The notes under the pieces: model-generated | Told to the model about the DNA's origin: nothing | Databases searched by the model: none | Seen by the model: the letters and a program-made list of their open reading frames with translations, nothing else | Part shown: positions 56,082 to 64,000 of the stretch, piece after piece | Position numbering within the stretch: the first letter of the stretch is position 1 | How the letters are laid out: each line of letters opens with the position of its first letter | Assembly (NCBI GenBank): GCA_020629715.1 | Contig: JAHDCU010000004.1 | Coordinates: 62,001 to 126,000 of the forward strand | Direction of reading: 5' to 3' | DNA: 64,000 nucleotides | Source: Saprospiraceae bacterium | Lineage (GTDB): Bacteria > Bacteroidota > Bacteroidia > Chitinophagales > Saprospiraceae | Program-made: the position numbers and the translations under genes

Positions 56082-58709
56082 GTGGCAGGAAAGTCAAAAA
56101 GTAAGAAGATCACTCCTCTTATGCAGCAATACCAAAGTATCAAGGAGCAACATCCTGATGCCATTCTGCTATTTCGTGTAGGTGATTTTTATGAAACTTT
56201 TGGCAAAGACGCTGTCATAGCAGCTGATATACTGGGGATCGTACTGACGAGTCGTAATAATGGTGGCTCAGATATAGAGCTAGCTGGATTTCCGTATCAT
56301 TCACTAGATGTATATCTACCCAAACTTGTGAAAGCAGGGCAACGAGTGGCAATATGTGAACAGCTGGAAAAACCTAGTAAAGAAAAGAAAATTGTCAAAC
56401 GTGGAATAACCGATCTAGTTACCCCAGGGCTGACTACCAATTCCAATATTCTTGATCAAAAAGCAAATAACTATTTATGTGCTGTTCACTGGCATAATAC
56501 TAAAGAACTAGGCGTAGCCTTTATCGATATATCTACGGGGGATTTTACCGTAAGCCAAGGTAATCAGCTAGAGGTCCAAAAGCTTATACAGAGTCTTCAA
56601 CCTCAAGAAATCCTCTACAATACGAAGTATCAATCTGAAGTAAAGCAAGTAATACAAGATGACTACTATACCTATGGACTTGACGAGTGGGTTTTTGGTG
56701 CTGATTATGCTCAGGAGCAATTACTAGAAAAATTTGAAGTATTAAGCCTTAAAGGTTTCGGTATAGAAGAACTTAGCCATGCGCAAGTGGCGGCAGGAGC
56801 TATATTACACTACCTTAAGACTACAGAAAATCATAATCTCCAACATATAAAATCCATCGCTCGTATCCATAATGATGCAAGCGTATGGATGGATAGATTT
56901 ACGATCAGAAATTTAGAATTGGTCGGTGGACTACATCATAATAGTGTCTCTTTAGCAGATGTGATTGACTTTACCCGTTCTCCGATGGGTTCGAGAATGC
57001 TTAAGAGATGGCTACTATTTCCATTAGTCAATATCACTCAGATACAAAATCGGCTTGACGCCGTAGATACTTTAGTATCGGATAGAGAACTGATTGAAAA
57101 ATTAGAGCCTGTACTAAAGCAGATCGGCGATCTCGAACGAATCGCCTCTAGACTAGCCCTTAGCAGAGTACAACCTAGAGATTTTTTACAACTCCTGAAA
57201 GCCTTAAATGGTACTGGCGATATACAAAGTATATTGAGGTCTATTTCAGAATCCACGCTTCGCCAATATGGAGATCAACTAGCTTTATGCGCTGACCTTA
57301 TTGACAAGATAAATACTGAAATTGCGGAAGACTGCCCTACTCTCCTGCAAAAAGGCAATAGTTTCAAAACTGGATTTAATCAAGAATTGGATGATATCAA
57401 TTACTTGATAAAAAACAGTAAAGATTTATTAATAAGTATTCAGAAGCGAGAGGCGGAGGCAACAGGTATAACTAATCTTAAGATCGGTTTCAATAATGTA
57501 TTTGGATATTATCTTGAGGTCACAAATAAGTATAAAAATCAAGGGCTTATACCTGATCATTGGGTCAGAAAGCAGACTTTGACCGGATCAGAACGTTATG
57601 TCACGGATGAACTCAATGAGCTAGAAGGAAAAATTCTCAACGCAGAATCTAATCGGCAACAACTCGAAGAAAAGCTCTTTGCTGAGTTGATTACGTTTGC
57701 ACAAGAGTATGTCCCCAATCTGCTACAGAATGCCAAGTTGATAGCAAGTATTGATTGTTTATTGAGCTTTGCTCGCTGTGCTATCAAGTACCATTATTAC
57801 AAGCCTGAAATCAATGAAAGTGGTATCATTAAGATAAAACAAGGGAGGCATCCTGTTATCGAAAGGCAACTCGATCTAGGAGAGAGCTATATCCCTAATG
57901 ATATATATCTAGATCGAGATGATCAACAAATCATCATGATTACTGGCCCGAATATGTCTGGTAAGTCGGCAGTGTTACGGCAGACGGCACTCATTTGCTT
58001 AATGGCTCAGATCGGCTCTTACGTACCTGCTACTAATGCCGAGATAGGATTGATAGATAAATTATTTACTCGTGTCGGGGCTTCGGACAATATCTCGAGT
58101 GGGGAGTCAACCTTTATGGTAGAAATGAATGAGACTGCAAGTATCATGAATAATATATCTGATCGTAGTCTGATACTACTCGATGAAATAGGTAGAGGCA
58201 CTAGTACCTACGACGGGATCAGCATCGCTTGGTCTCTTGCAGAATATATTCATAATCATCCAACCGCTAAAGCTCGCACCCTATTCGCTACCCACTATCA
58301 TGAGCTCAATGAACTGAGCACCAAATATGATCGAATAAAAAACTATAATGTCGCGACCCGAGAGATTGGTAATAAAGTCATCTTTTTGAGAAAACTTAAG
58401 GAAGGTGGTAGTAAGCATAGCTTTGGTATCCATGTCGCGAAAATGGCAGGTATGCCTAAAAGTATTATTGATCGTGCCCAAAAGATACTGCTCAAGCTCG
58501 AAGAAAAATCTATAGAACAACAACAAAATGAATCTAGCAGTAAACTTGCCGCTATGCCAGCGGAGCAGGTACAGCTCAGTATATTTGAGGCTAAAGATCC
58601 TTTAGGAGAAGCTTTGAAAGAATCCTTGCTAGATGTAGATGTCAATGCCATGACTCCTATAGAGTGTATGATGAAAATTAAAGAGCTTACAGAGATGTTG
58701 AAATCATAG
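56082..58709 (+). CDS. mutS: DNA mismatch repair protein MutS
   Basis: An 875-aa ATPase that recognises mismatches. The mismatch-reading FYE motif is in LLFRVGDFYETFG (about 27-39). The connector, lever and clamp domains follow, then the ATPase: Walker A GPNMSGKS (622-629), DNISSGESTFMVEM, and Walker B LLDEIGRGTSTYDG. The start is GTG at 56082, giving MAGKSKSKKITPLMQQYQS; no ATG suits the conserved N-terminus. Length and order match MutS1. MutL is not in the window. Confidence 0.96.
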   Translation: MAGKSKSKKITPLMQQYQSIKEQHPDAILLFRVGDFYETFGKDAVIAADILGIVLTSRNNGGSDIELAGFPYHSLDVYLPKLVKAGQRVAICEQLEKPSKEKKIVKRGITDLVTPGLTTNSNILDQKANNYLCAVHWHNTKELGVAFIDISTGDFTVSQGNQLEVQKLIQSLQPQEILYNTKYQSEVKQVIQDDYYTYGLDEWVFGADYAQEQLLEKFEVLSLKGFGIEELSHAQVAAGAILHYLKTTENHNLQHIKSIARIHNDASVWMDRFTIRNLELVGGLHHNSVSLADVIDFTRSPMGSRMLKRWLLFPLVNITQIQNRLDAVDTLVSDRELIEKLEPVLKQIGDLERIASRLALSRVQPRDFLQLLKALNGTGDIQSILRSISESTLRQYGDQLALCADLIDKINTEIAEDCPTLLQKGNSFKTGFNQELDDINYLIKNSKDLLISIQKREAEATGITNLKIGFNNVFGYYLEVTNKYKNQGLIPDHWVRKQTLTGSERYVTDELNELEGKILNAESNRQQLEEKLFAELITFAQEYVPNLLQNAKLIASIDCLLSFARCAIKYHYYKPEINESGIIKIKQGRHPVIERQLDLGESYIPNDIYLDRDDQQIIMITGPNMSGKSAVLRQTALICLMAQIGSYVPATNAEIGLIDKLFTRVGASDNISSGESTFMVEMNETASIMNNISDRSLILLDEIGRGTSTYDGISIAWSLAEYIHNHPTAKARTLFATHYHELNELSTKYDRIKNYNVATREIGNKVIFLRKLKEGGSKHSFGIHVAKMAGMPKSIIDRAQKILLKLEEKSIEQQQNESSSKLAAMPAEQVQLSIFEAKDPLGEALKESLLDVDVNAMTPIECMMKIKELTEMLKS

Positions 58710-58803
58710 CTTACCAGACGGATAAAAGAGCCTAAGGTATATATCTGAACAAATCCTAATACTCCTTATTACTTAAAGTGATAGAAAAACGAAAAACTCA
58801 ACT

Positions 58804-60021
58804 ATGAATAACAATCGAAAATATGACATCATTGTATGGGGAGCAACTGGATTCACAGGAAGATTAGTATGTGAATATTTGCAACAGCAATATGGCAATC
58901 ATGAATCTATCTCATGGGCAATGGCCGGAAGAAATGAGGCGAAGCTAAAGGATATAAGAAGTCAAGTAGCCGATGACAATACTCCACTTATACTCGCTGA
59001 TAGTCATGATATGACTTCCTTACAAAAAATGGTACGTCAGACTAAGGTTGTGTTGACTACCGTCGGACCGTATGGTAAATATGGATCATTATTAGTAGAT
59101 GCTTGTGTAGAAAATGGAACTCATTATTGTGACCTTGCTGGAGAGGTGCTTTTTATGAGAGATACCATCGATAAACACCATCAAGCAGCAATCAACAACA
59201 AAACCAAAATCGTACATACTTGCGGATTTGACTCTATACCTTCTGATATGGGTGTCTATTTTATACAGAAAGAAGCACTTGAAAGAACTGGTAGTCCAGC
59301 ATCACAAATAAAAATGTTTGTCAAGGTGATGAAAGGAGAAATGAGTGGAGGCACGTATGCGTCGCTCAATGATACATTGGCCAAGGCACAAGCAAATAAA
59401 TCGTTATATAAAACCCTGACTAATCCATATGGACTCAATCCAATGGAGCACCTTAGCGGTCCTGATCGTAAAGACCTACAGGGTGTCAAATATGACGACG
59501 ATGCCAAGAGTTGGTTGTTCCCATTTATTATGGCTAGTATCAATACTCGTGTAGTCCGTAGGTCTAACGCTCTTGCAGGGTTTCCTTACGGAAAAGACTT
59601 TAGATATGAAGAAGCTATGATGAGTGGAGATGGCATATCTGGGAGAATAAAGGCTATCAGAAATACAGCAATACTGGGCACTATGATGCTTTCAAAACCA
59701 GGTAGTTTGGTGAAAAAAGTCGTAGACCGAGTACTACCCAAACCTGGTGAAGGTCCAGATAAAGAAAAAAGAGAGTCTGGCTTTTACAACATGCGGTTTT
59801 ATACGGCACTATCTAATGGAGACAAAATATTAGGAAAAGTGACTGGTGATCGAGATCCTGGATATGGTAGCACTAGCAAAATGCTTGCAGAATGCGGCGT
59901 ATGTCTAGCTAAAGATCAAACCCCAGATGAATATGGTGTCATTACACCGTCTGTAGCCATGGGGGATGCGCTACTTGTGAGGTTACAACAAAATGCCGGA
60001 TTGACTTTCTCAATTGAATAA
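58804..60021 (+). CDS. Saccharopine dehydrogenase-like (trans-acting enoyl reductase type) oxidoreductase
   Basis: A 405-aa NAD(P)-dependent enzyme. The dinucleotide site is IVWGATGFTGRLVCEYL (about 10-26), and WAMAGRNEAKL gives the adenine-phosphate contact (Arg), suggesting NADPH. TTVGPYGKYG and HTCGFDSIPSDMG are hallmarks of the saccharopine-dehydrogenase-like group that includes mycobacterial trans-acting enoyl reductases and eukaryotic SCCPDH. Such enzymes reduce enoyl or keto lipid intermediates. No polyketide synthase is nearby, so the substrate is unknown. Confidence 0.82.
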   Translation: MNNNRKYDIIVWGATGFTGRLVCEYLQQQYGNHESISWAMAGRNEAKLKDIRSQVADDNTPLILADSHDMTSLQKMVRQTKVVLTTVGPYGKYGSLLVDACVENGTHYCDLAGEVLFMRDTIDKHHQAAINNKTKIVHTCGFDSIPSDMGVYFIQKEALERTGSPASQIKMFVKVMKGEMSGGTYASLNDTLAKAQANKSLYKTLTNPYGLNPMEHLSGPDRKDLQGVKYDDDAKSWLFPFIMASINTRVVRRSNALAGFPYGKDFRYEEAMMSGDGISGRIKAIRNTAILGTMMLSKPGSLVKKVVDRVLPKPGEGPDKEKRESGFYNMRFYTALSNGDKILGKVTGDRDPGYGSTSKMLAECGVCLAKDQTPDEYGVITPSVAMGDALLVRLQQNAGLTFSIE

Positions 60022-60040
60022 AGCAATGTAAATCAGACTA

Positions 60041-60571
60041 CTATAGATCACACGACAACTCTACGGCATTAAGTTTCTGTATTGCGATAGTACCTTGGAC
60101 TTCCTTTACTTCTAATCTTATTTTTTCTGATTTAAAACTCTGAGAAATTAAAAATCGCCTATAATTCTTGAGTTTATCTATGGCTTGATCGTATTCCTTA
60201 TCTTGAGTAATATCTACAGCTAGTTGTAGAAGCACTCTTCCCTTACACTCGTCTTTGAGCTTGATAATATCAAATTGCCCTTGAGTAGTTGCCATTACTT
60301 TATTGGTATCTTCTCCTATCGTGTTAGGCGATGATACTATCACTTTTTGGGGTGGTAATTCCGGAATAGGTGGCCTATCAATAAATAGATCACCCATATA
60401 ATCAGGCTCATCTGCAAGTATCTTGAGAATATTGCCAGTGGAATCCAATAATACTCGTTTAGCGATTCCTTGTATTAAAATGATCGTCTCTTGCGGCTCC
60501 TCACCTTGCTGGGCCGCAAGACTAGCAAATGAGAACAAAAACAACATGATAGCAGATATTTTCAAGGACAA
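60041..60571 (-). CDS. Exported protein of unknown function downstream of nusB
   Basis: A 176-aa protein. The TTG at 60571 gives MSLKISAIMLFLFSFASLAAQ, a complete signal peptide with a Lys, and lies five bases after the nusB stop. The inner ATG (60547) would leave no positive residue. The mature part has a Pro-rich stretch (DRPPIPELPPQ) and a C-terminal SQSFKSEKIRLEVKEVQGTIA that is mildly OmpA-like. No family recognised. It is probably co-transcribed with nusB. Confidence 0.6.
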   Translation of the reverse strand: MSLKISAIMLFLFSFASLAAQQGEEPQETIILIQGIAKRVLLDSTGNILKILADEPDYMGDLFIDRPPIPELPPQKVIVSSPNTIGEDTNKVMATTQGQFDIIKLKDECKGRVLLQLAVDITQDKEYDQAIDKLKNYRRFLISQSFKSEKIRLEVKEVQGTIAIQKLNAVELSCDL

Positions 60572-60576
60572 CGTAT

Positions 60577-61491
60577 TTACTTATCTAATAATCCTTGCTC
60601 CTCTAGACTTTTAGTCAACTTATCTAATATTCCGTTGATGAAATCTTTACTCTTAGCTGTACTATATTGTTTGGAGACCTCCACATACTCGTTTAAAGTA
60701 ACATTTGCAGGTATAGACTTAAATGACAATAGCTCTGCAAGCGCCATTTTGATCAATATCATATCTACGATAGCGACCCGCTCATGATCCCAGTTTTCAA
60801 GTACCGGCTTGATCAATGCTAGCAATTTTTCATCCTCCTTATGAGTATAATCTAGCAACTCTTCACCGAAAGTCTTGATCGTTTCTTCATCAGGATAAAA
60901 AGCCTTAAAGAATTCAGGGTCTTCACTTGGTAATGCTTTGAGCCATTTTTTTACAGCTCCGATGATCAGAGATTTATCGTCTAACCATACTGGATATTTA
61001 TCCTCCATGACTTCATTGAAGAGCTCATTTCTACGACAAAACCTAAATAGCTCCAATAGGATTTCTAAATATGCTTTTTCATCGCTATCCGATTGTATAA
61101 ATGTTTTATACGCCTCTTCCCTGGCAAACTCTGTGTATATTTTTTGACAATAGTCATTGTCTATTTTTGAAGCAAAATCTCTCCGCACAAACTCAGTATG
61201 CAAGCTATGATTCTTCACTAAACTCGTGATTAGTGGATTAGTATAAAGCTTCGCTGTAAATGCCTTATCATAATCATTAGGGAGATGCTTCGCTTTGCGC
61301 TTTTTCTCATCTTCCTTAGCATATTCTGTTATCTGCATGAGGTTAAAGATACTGAACAACAACAGCTCATATGATTCCTTGATCAGCTTTTTATAGTTAA
61401 TCAAAGAGTCACCAAATCTTAGTTCCTCATCTCTACTCAAAGTAAACAACATTTGCATCACTTTGACTCGTACATTCCTTCTGCTTAGCAT
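60577..61491 (-). CDS. nusB: Transcription antitermination factor NusB
   Basis: A 304-aa protein, about twice the length of E. coli NusB (139 aa), which is typical for Bacteroidota: an extra N-terminal helical region precedes the NusB fold. MLSRRNVRVKVMQMLFTL is the start of the family. The C-terminal core has DHERVAIVDMILIKMALAELL, then FKSIPANVTLNEYVEVSKQYST and FINGILDKL, matching the NusB signature. NusB with NusE (S10) binds boxA in rRNA leaders. The following gene is an exported unknown. Confidence 0.93.
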   Translation of the reverse strand: MLSRRNVRVKVMQMLFTLSRDEELRFGDSLINYKKLIKESYELLLFSIFNLMQITEYAKEDEKKRKAKHLPNDYDKAFTAKLYTNPLITSLVKNHSLHTEFVRRDFASKIDNDYCQKIYTEFAREEAYKTFIQSDSDEKAYLEILLELFRFCRRNELFNEVMEDKYPVWLDDKSLIIGAVKKWLKALPSEDPEFFKAFYPDEETIKTFGEELLDYTHKEDEKLLALIKPVLENWDHERVAIVDMILIKMALAELLSFKSIPANVTLNEYVEVSKQYSTAKSKDFINGILDKLTKSLEEQGLLDK

Positions 61492-61587
61492 AGACCTAAA
61501 GTATTAAAACTTTTCTTAATACAAAGTAACGAAATAAAGAATTAAGAGGTAGTACCCCTACTTTTTATTTCAATTCTTTTTAAATAA

Positions 61588-63093
61588 TTATCTCATATGA
61601 GCTGATTTTATCTCTTGGTAAGATGGTAATTGATCCACGTGCCATTTATGGATAATCTTTCCATCTTTCCATAATACAACTCCTGGATTGGACCTGACAA
61701 TGGTTTTCAATAGTATATCATCTGCGGTATAAAAAGGCATTTTCAGACCTGTTTCACCCTTAAAGTCATCAATCATTTCGATCGAAGCTCCTCCAACTAC
61801 TACATAAGAGCCTACTTGATCTTTTGCCGCAGCGTTTACCAGTTGTGCGACCTCCTCTGTATAGTTCTCTTTGAAGTCTGATTCCCAGATGTAGTCATAG
61901 TATGTCACTGTACGATCTGCCGTGCCTTCCAGTTTTTTGACTATTTCTTGAGTACCATCTTCAAGTGTAATGGTATCCGTCGAAAAGGTAGAGTCTATGA
62001 CGGTACGTGTTGCCTCCTTTGGGGCGCCATACATTTTATAGGATATGATCATAAACTTATATGTTGCATCCTCCAACACTTCATAAGTAGCATCATTTCC
62101 TTCTGGGGTTGTGATTTCAAACTCACTTATTTTGGTTTGTTTGATTGCCGGTTCTGTTTTGATTTGATCTATGATTTCCCACTCTGTCTTTGGGTAGTCT
62201 TTAAAGTTTGCCATATACTGTGCATTGGGTAGCTCTATTACTTTCCCATCGTTTTTATTTTTCAGTTTCCAAGCGACAATCTGCACATTAGCCATGGCAT
62301 CTTCTTCTGCAGACCTCTGCGTTCTTATGTCTGCGCCTTTTTTGAAAGGTCTAAAATCTGTATCTGGAATATCCCATACAAAATTACTGAGGCAGAATAT
62401 AAGTGTAACTAAAGTCAATCCTCCCAACAGCCCCCACTCGATCTTACTATTTTTGATCCATTGGTGCATTTCTTTATGCTTAAATAAGAAATAAAAAGCA
62501 GGCACTAGCAAGACAAGATCCTTGAAGAAAGATACTTTGGGCTCTAGCTTTAAAAAATCTCCGAAACAACCACAGTCCGTTACTTTCATATTATTGGCAT
62601 TATAATCTGCCCAGGATGAAAAGCTAAAGAAATTGACTCCATCTGGGACGTATCCCGTCAAGAATGTAAAGCCTGTCAATACCGTAAAAAACACAACGAT
62701 CAATAAGAATAACCATGCCGTCCATTTTGGTTTAGAACCTATGATCAACATTACTCCAAGTACGATCTCAAGCACAATCATGAATACTGAAAACGAACTT
62801 GCATACTGAGACAACCATGGAAACATCGGCGCAATAAAACTAAACCAAGTACCCTCAAAAGTACTCTGGAATTCTGTGAAATATTGCTCCATTTTATAAC
62901 CCGTACCTAATGGATCTACAGCTTTTACATAGCCCGAAAATATGAATAAAGCTCCACAGAAATTCTGTAAAAAAGTCATCAACCAGCTTTTGTGATTTTT
63001 AAAAACAAAAGCTGTAATCACAGTCAAGATCACCGCAGCAACTGCTACTCCTAAAACTAACTGACTTAAGGTAATGGACATATTGGATAACAT
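61588..63093 (-). CDS. BT_3928-like DoxX/MauE membrane protein
   Basis: A 501-aa membrane protein with about five or six hydrophobic segments in the first 240 residues, including FLQNFCGALFIFSGYVKAVDPLGTGYK (shown as FCGALFIFSG and VKAVDPLGTGYK). This matches the BT_3928/DoxX-MauE type of Bacteroidota. KVTDCGCFGDFL carries the Cys pair typical of MauE/VKOR-like disulfide chemistry. The C-terminal half (about 260-501) is soluble; its end (NPGVVLWKDGKIIHKW) resembles a thioredoxin-like domain. A disulfide or redox role is inferred. It lies between DUF1599 and nusB; the usual tpiA neighbour is not here. Confidence 0.85.
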   Translation of the reverse strand: MLSNMSITLSQLVLGVAVAAVILTVITAFVFKNHKSWLMTFLQNFCGALFIFSGYVKAVDPLGTGYKMEQYFTEFQSTFEGTWFSFIAPMFPWLSQYASSFSVFMIVLEIVLGVMLIIGSKPKWTAWLFLLIVVFFTVLTGFTFLTGYVPDGVNFFSFSSWADYNANNMKVTDCGCFGDFLKLEPKVSFFKDLVLLVPAFYFLFKHKEMHQWIKNSKIEWGLLGGLTLVTLIFCLSNFVWDIPDTDFRPFKKGADIRTQRSAEEDAMANVQIVAWKLKNKNDGKVIELPNAQYMANFKDYPKTEWEIIDQIKTEPAIKQTKISEFEITTPEGNDATYEVLEDATYKFMIISYKMYGAPKEATRTVIDSTFSTDTITLEDGTQEIVKKLEGTADRTVTYYDYIWESDFKENYTEEVAQLVNAAAKDQVGSYVVVGGASIEMIDDFKGETGLKMPFYTADDILLKTIVRSNPGVVLWKDGKIIHKWHVDQLPSYQEIKSAHMR

Positions 63094-63105
63094 ACTGTGT
63101 TTATT

Positions 63106-63651
63106 TTATTCTTGTAATTTAATGAGAGCAAACACCGCATAGTTTAGCATATCTTGATAATTTGCCTTCAGTCCCTCGCTGATGAGCGTCTTACCATCAT
63201 TAGATTCTATGCTTTTAGTTCTTAAAATTTTCATTAGAATAAGGTCAGTCATGCTACTGACTCTCATATCTCGCCAGGCTTCACCATAATCATGATTTTT
63301 ATCCATCATGAGTTGTTTGGTTTCTGCTACATAATGATCATAGGACTCCTGCACTTTTTCTGTAGGCCATTCTAGCTGTTGATCAGAGATATGATCAAGT
63401 TGAATCATTGCCATGACGCAATAATTGATAATACCGACAAACTCAAGATCGATAGGATCATCAACCTTGGCAACAGACTTTTCTTCTATAGATCTTATGC
63501 GATTCGCTTTGATGAAAATCTGATCTGTCAATGACGCGGGTCTCAAGATCCTCCAAGAAGTGCCATAATCTATTGTTTTTTTAACAAATATATCACGGCA
63601 TCGATTGATGGCTTGATCAAATTGTTGGCTGGTAAGGTTCAGATCTTTCAT
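63106..63651 (-). CDS. DUF1599 protein, internally duplicated
   Basis: A 181-aa protein of the family now called 'nucleotide modification associated domain 1'. Two copies of a helical unit are visible: one with IDYGTSWR (27-34) and one with HDYGEAWR (120-127), each followed by a SLTDQI/SMTDLI and IRSIE/TKSIE step and a NYCVMAMIQL/NYAVFALIKL helix. The family resembles all-alpha NTP pyrophosphatases, but activity is unproven. It is the first gene of the DUF1599-DoxX operon and is followed 12 bases later by the membrane protein gene. A TATATTTG element lies just upstream. Confidence 0.9.
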   Translation of the reverse strand: MKDLNLTSQQFDQAINRCRDIFVKKTIDYGTSWRILRPASLTDQIFIKANRIRSIEEKSVAKVDDPIDLEFVGIINYCVMAMIQLDHISDQQLEWPTEKVQESYDHYVAETKQLMMDKNHDYGEAWRDMRVSSMTDLILMKILRTKSIESNDGKTLISEGLKANYQDMLNYAVFALIKLQE

Positions 63652-63658
63652 TTCAATA

Positions 63659-63666
63659 CAAATATA
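63659..63666 (-). promoter_or_regulatory. Putative -7 promoter element for the DUF1599 operon
   Basis: The minus strand reads TATATTTG, ending 7 bases before ATG 63651, so the transcript is nearly leaderless. TTTG copies 16 and 23 bases upstream could serve as the -33 element. Confidence 0.5.
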
Positions 63667-63742
63667 GAAATCGTATATACTTCAAAGATCAAATCTTCGT
63701 ATATGATTTACAGCTAATGAATATCGAATAATTTCGAATAAA

Positions 63743-64000
63743 ATGTTAATCTTCGATCTTACAAACGATTTTATGCTTGTACTAATCATATGTATAGTGA
63801 TCAATGCCCTCATTGGAGTGGCATTCAAGCTATTTGATAAATTTAAGATCAATGTACTGCAGGGCATTGTGGTCAACTACTTCACTTGCGTCCTTACGGC
63901 GTCAGTCGTCTATGGTCAACCTGCTATAAGTCCTGACACCTTTCAAGAGCCCTGGATATGGCATGCTGCCTTTCTGGGTTTACTTTTTGTGATTGCATTC
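63743..64000 (+). CDS. EamA/DMT-type transporter, 5' part
   Basis: The frame starts at ATG 63743 (MLIFDLTNDF), with an alternative ATG at 63773 (MLVLIICIVINALIGV), and stays open to the window end (86 codons). Two hydrophobic helices are seen, one with IICIVINALIGVAFKLFDKF and one with LGLLFVIAF, separated by NVLQGIVVNYFTCVL. The FKLFDKFKINVLQGIVVNY pattern is typical of Bacteroidota EamA-family metabolite or drug transporters. The substrate is unknown and the C-terminus is outside the window. Confidence 0.8.
   Translation, partial: MLIFDLTNDFMLVLIICIVINALIGVAFKLFDKFKINVLQGIVVNYFTCVLTASVVYGQPAISPDTFQEPWIWHAAFLGLLFVIAF

Overview
The window reads as a chromosome segment of a free-living Bacteroidota, most like the Saprospiria or a related marine group (inference). 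The evidence is an AT-rich genome with few Shine-Dalgarno sites, TAnnTTTG-type -7 promoter elements, several proteins with type IX secretion (T9SS) C-terminal sorting domains, a PorP/SprF protein paired with an SprB-repeat adhesin, a PorE-like OmpA lipoprotein, a fused SecDF, and the Bacteroidota order rpmB-rpmG-DUF4295-ftsY. I see no transposase, prophage, CRISPR array, rRNA or integrase.

Layout. 1-2.6 kb: end of an OmpR-type response regulator, then a tight HAD phosphatase-UbiA prenyltransferase-Maf operon. 2.6-7.2 kb (minus): GH113-like lipoprotein, DUF6702-like protein, and a large secreted sulfatase fused to a YHYH domain. 7.2-16.7 kb: small lipoprotein, PorP/SprF plus a 1558-aa type B T9SS adhesin, SppA, YceI. 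16.7-20.1 kb: two divergent alpha/beta hydrolases and a T9SS protein with a duplicated carbohydrate-binding-like domain. 20.2-27.2 kb: leuS and a 1333-aa multidomain adhesin. 27.2-37.7 kb: PorE-like lipoprotein, secDF, Kbp-like LysM protein, 2-hydroxyacid dehydrogenase, DUF547 lipoprotein, TonB receptor. 37.8-42.6 kb: four-gene lepB operon (signal peptidase I, beta-propeller-like protein, DUF1684 protein, subtilase). 42.6-44.5 kb: tRNA-Arg, rpmB, rpmG, DUF4295, ftsY. 44.6-48.9 kb: 1279-aa SprB-repeat protein and DUF1573. 48.9-56 kb: lepA, C1 peptidase, lipoprotein, Nudix regulator, ffh, two unknowns. 56-64 kb: mutS, enoyl-reductase-like protein, nusB cluster, DoxX-like and DUF1599 proteins, and the start of an EamA transporter.

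How the genes work together. The window is rich in protein-export functions: ffh and ftsY (SRP targeting), secDF (translocation), lepB and sppA (signal peptide removal and degradation), PorE and PorP/SprF (T9SS). It also encodes cargo for that route: at least five large T9SS substrates and many lipoproteins. The remainder is housekeeping (leuS, lepA, mutS, nusB, ribosomal proteins) and envelope or lipid functions.

The points most worth checking are: an intrinsic terminator whose 3' arm contains the start codon of the DUF1573 gene; the sulfatase-YHYH-metal-motif fusion; the lepB operon ending in a subtilase with an altered serine box; a tRNA-Arg with an acceptor-stem mismatch behind a structured leader; a CX4CH motif in a surface protein; and promoter elements that correct the starts of lepB, lepA and ffh. 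I did not find a clearly new defence or mobile system.
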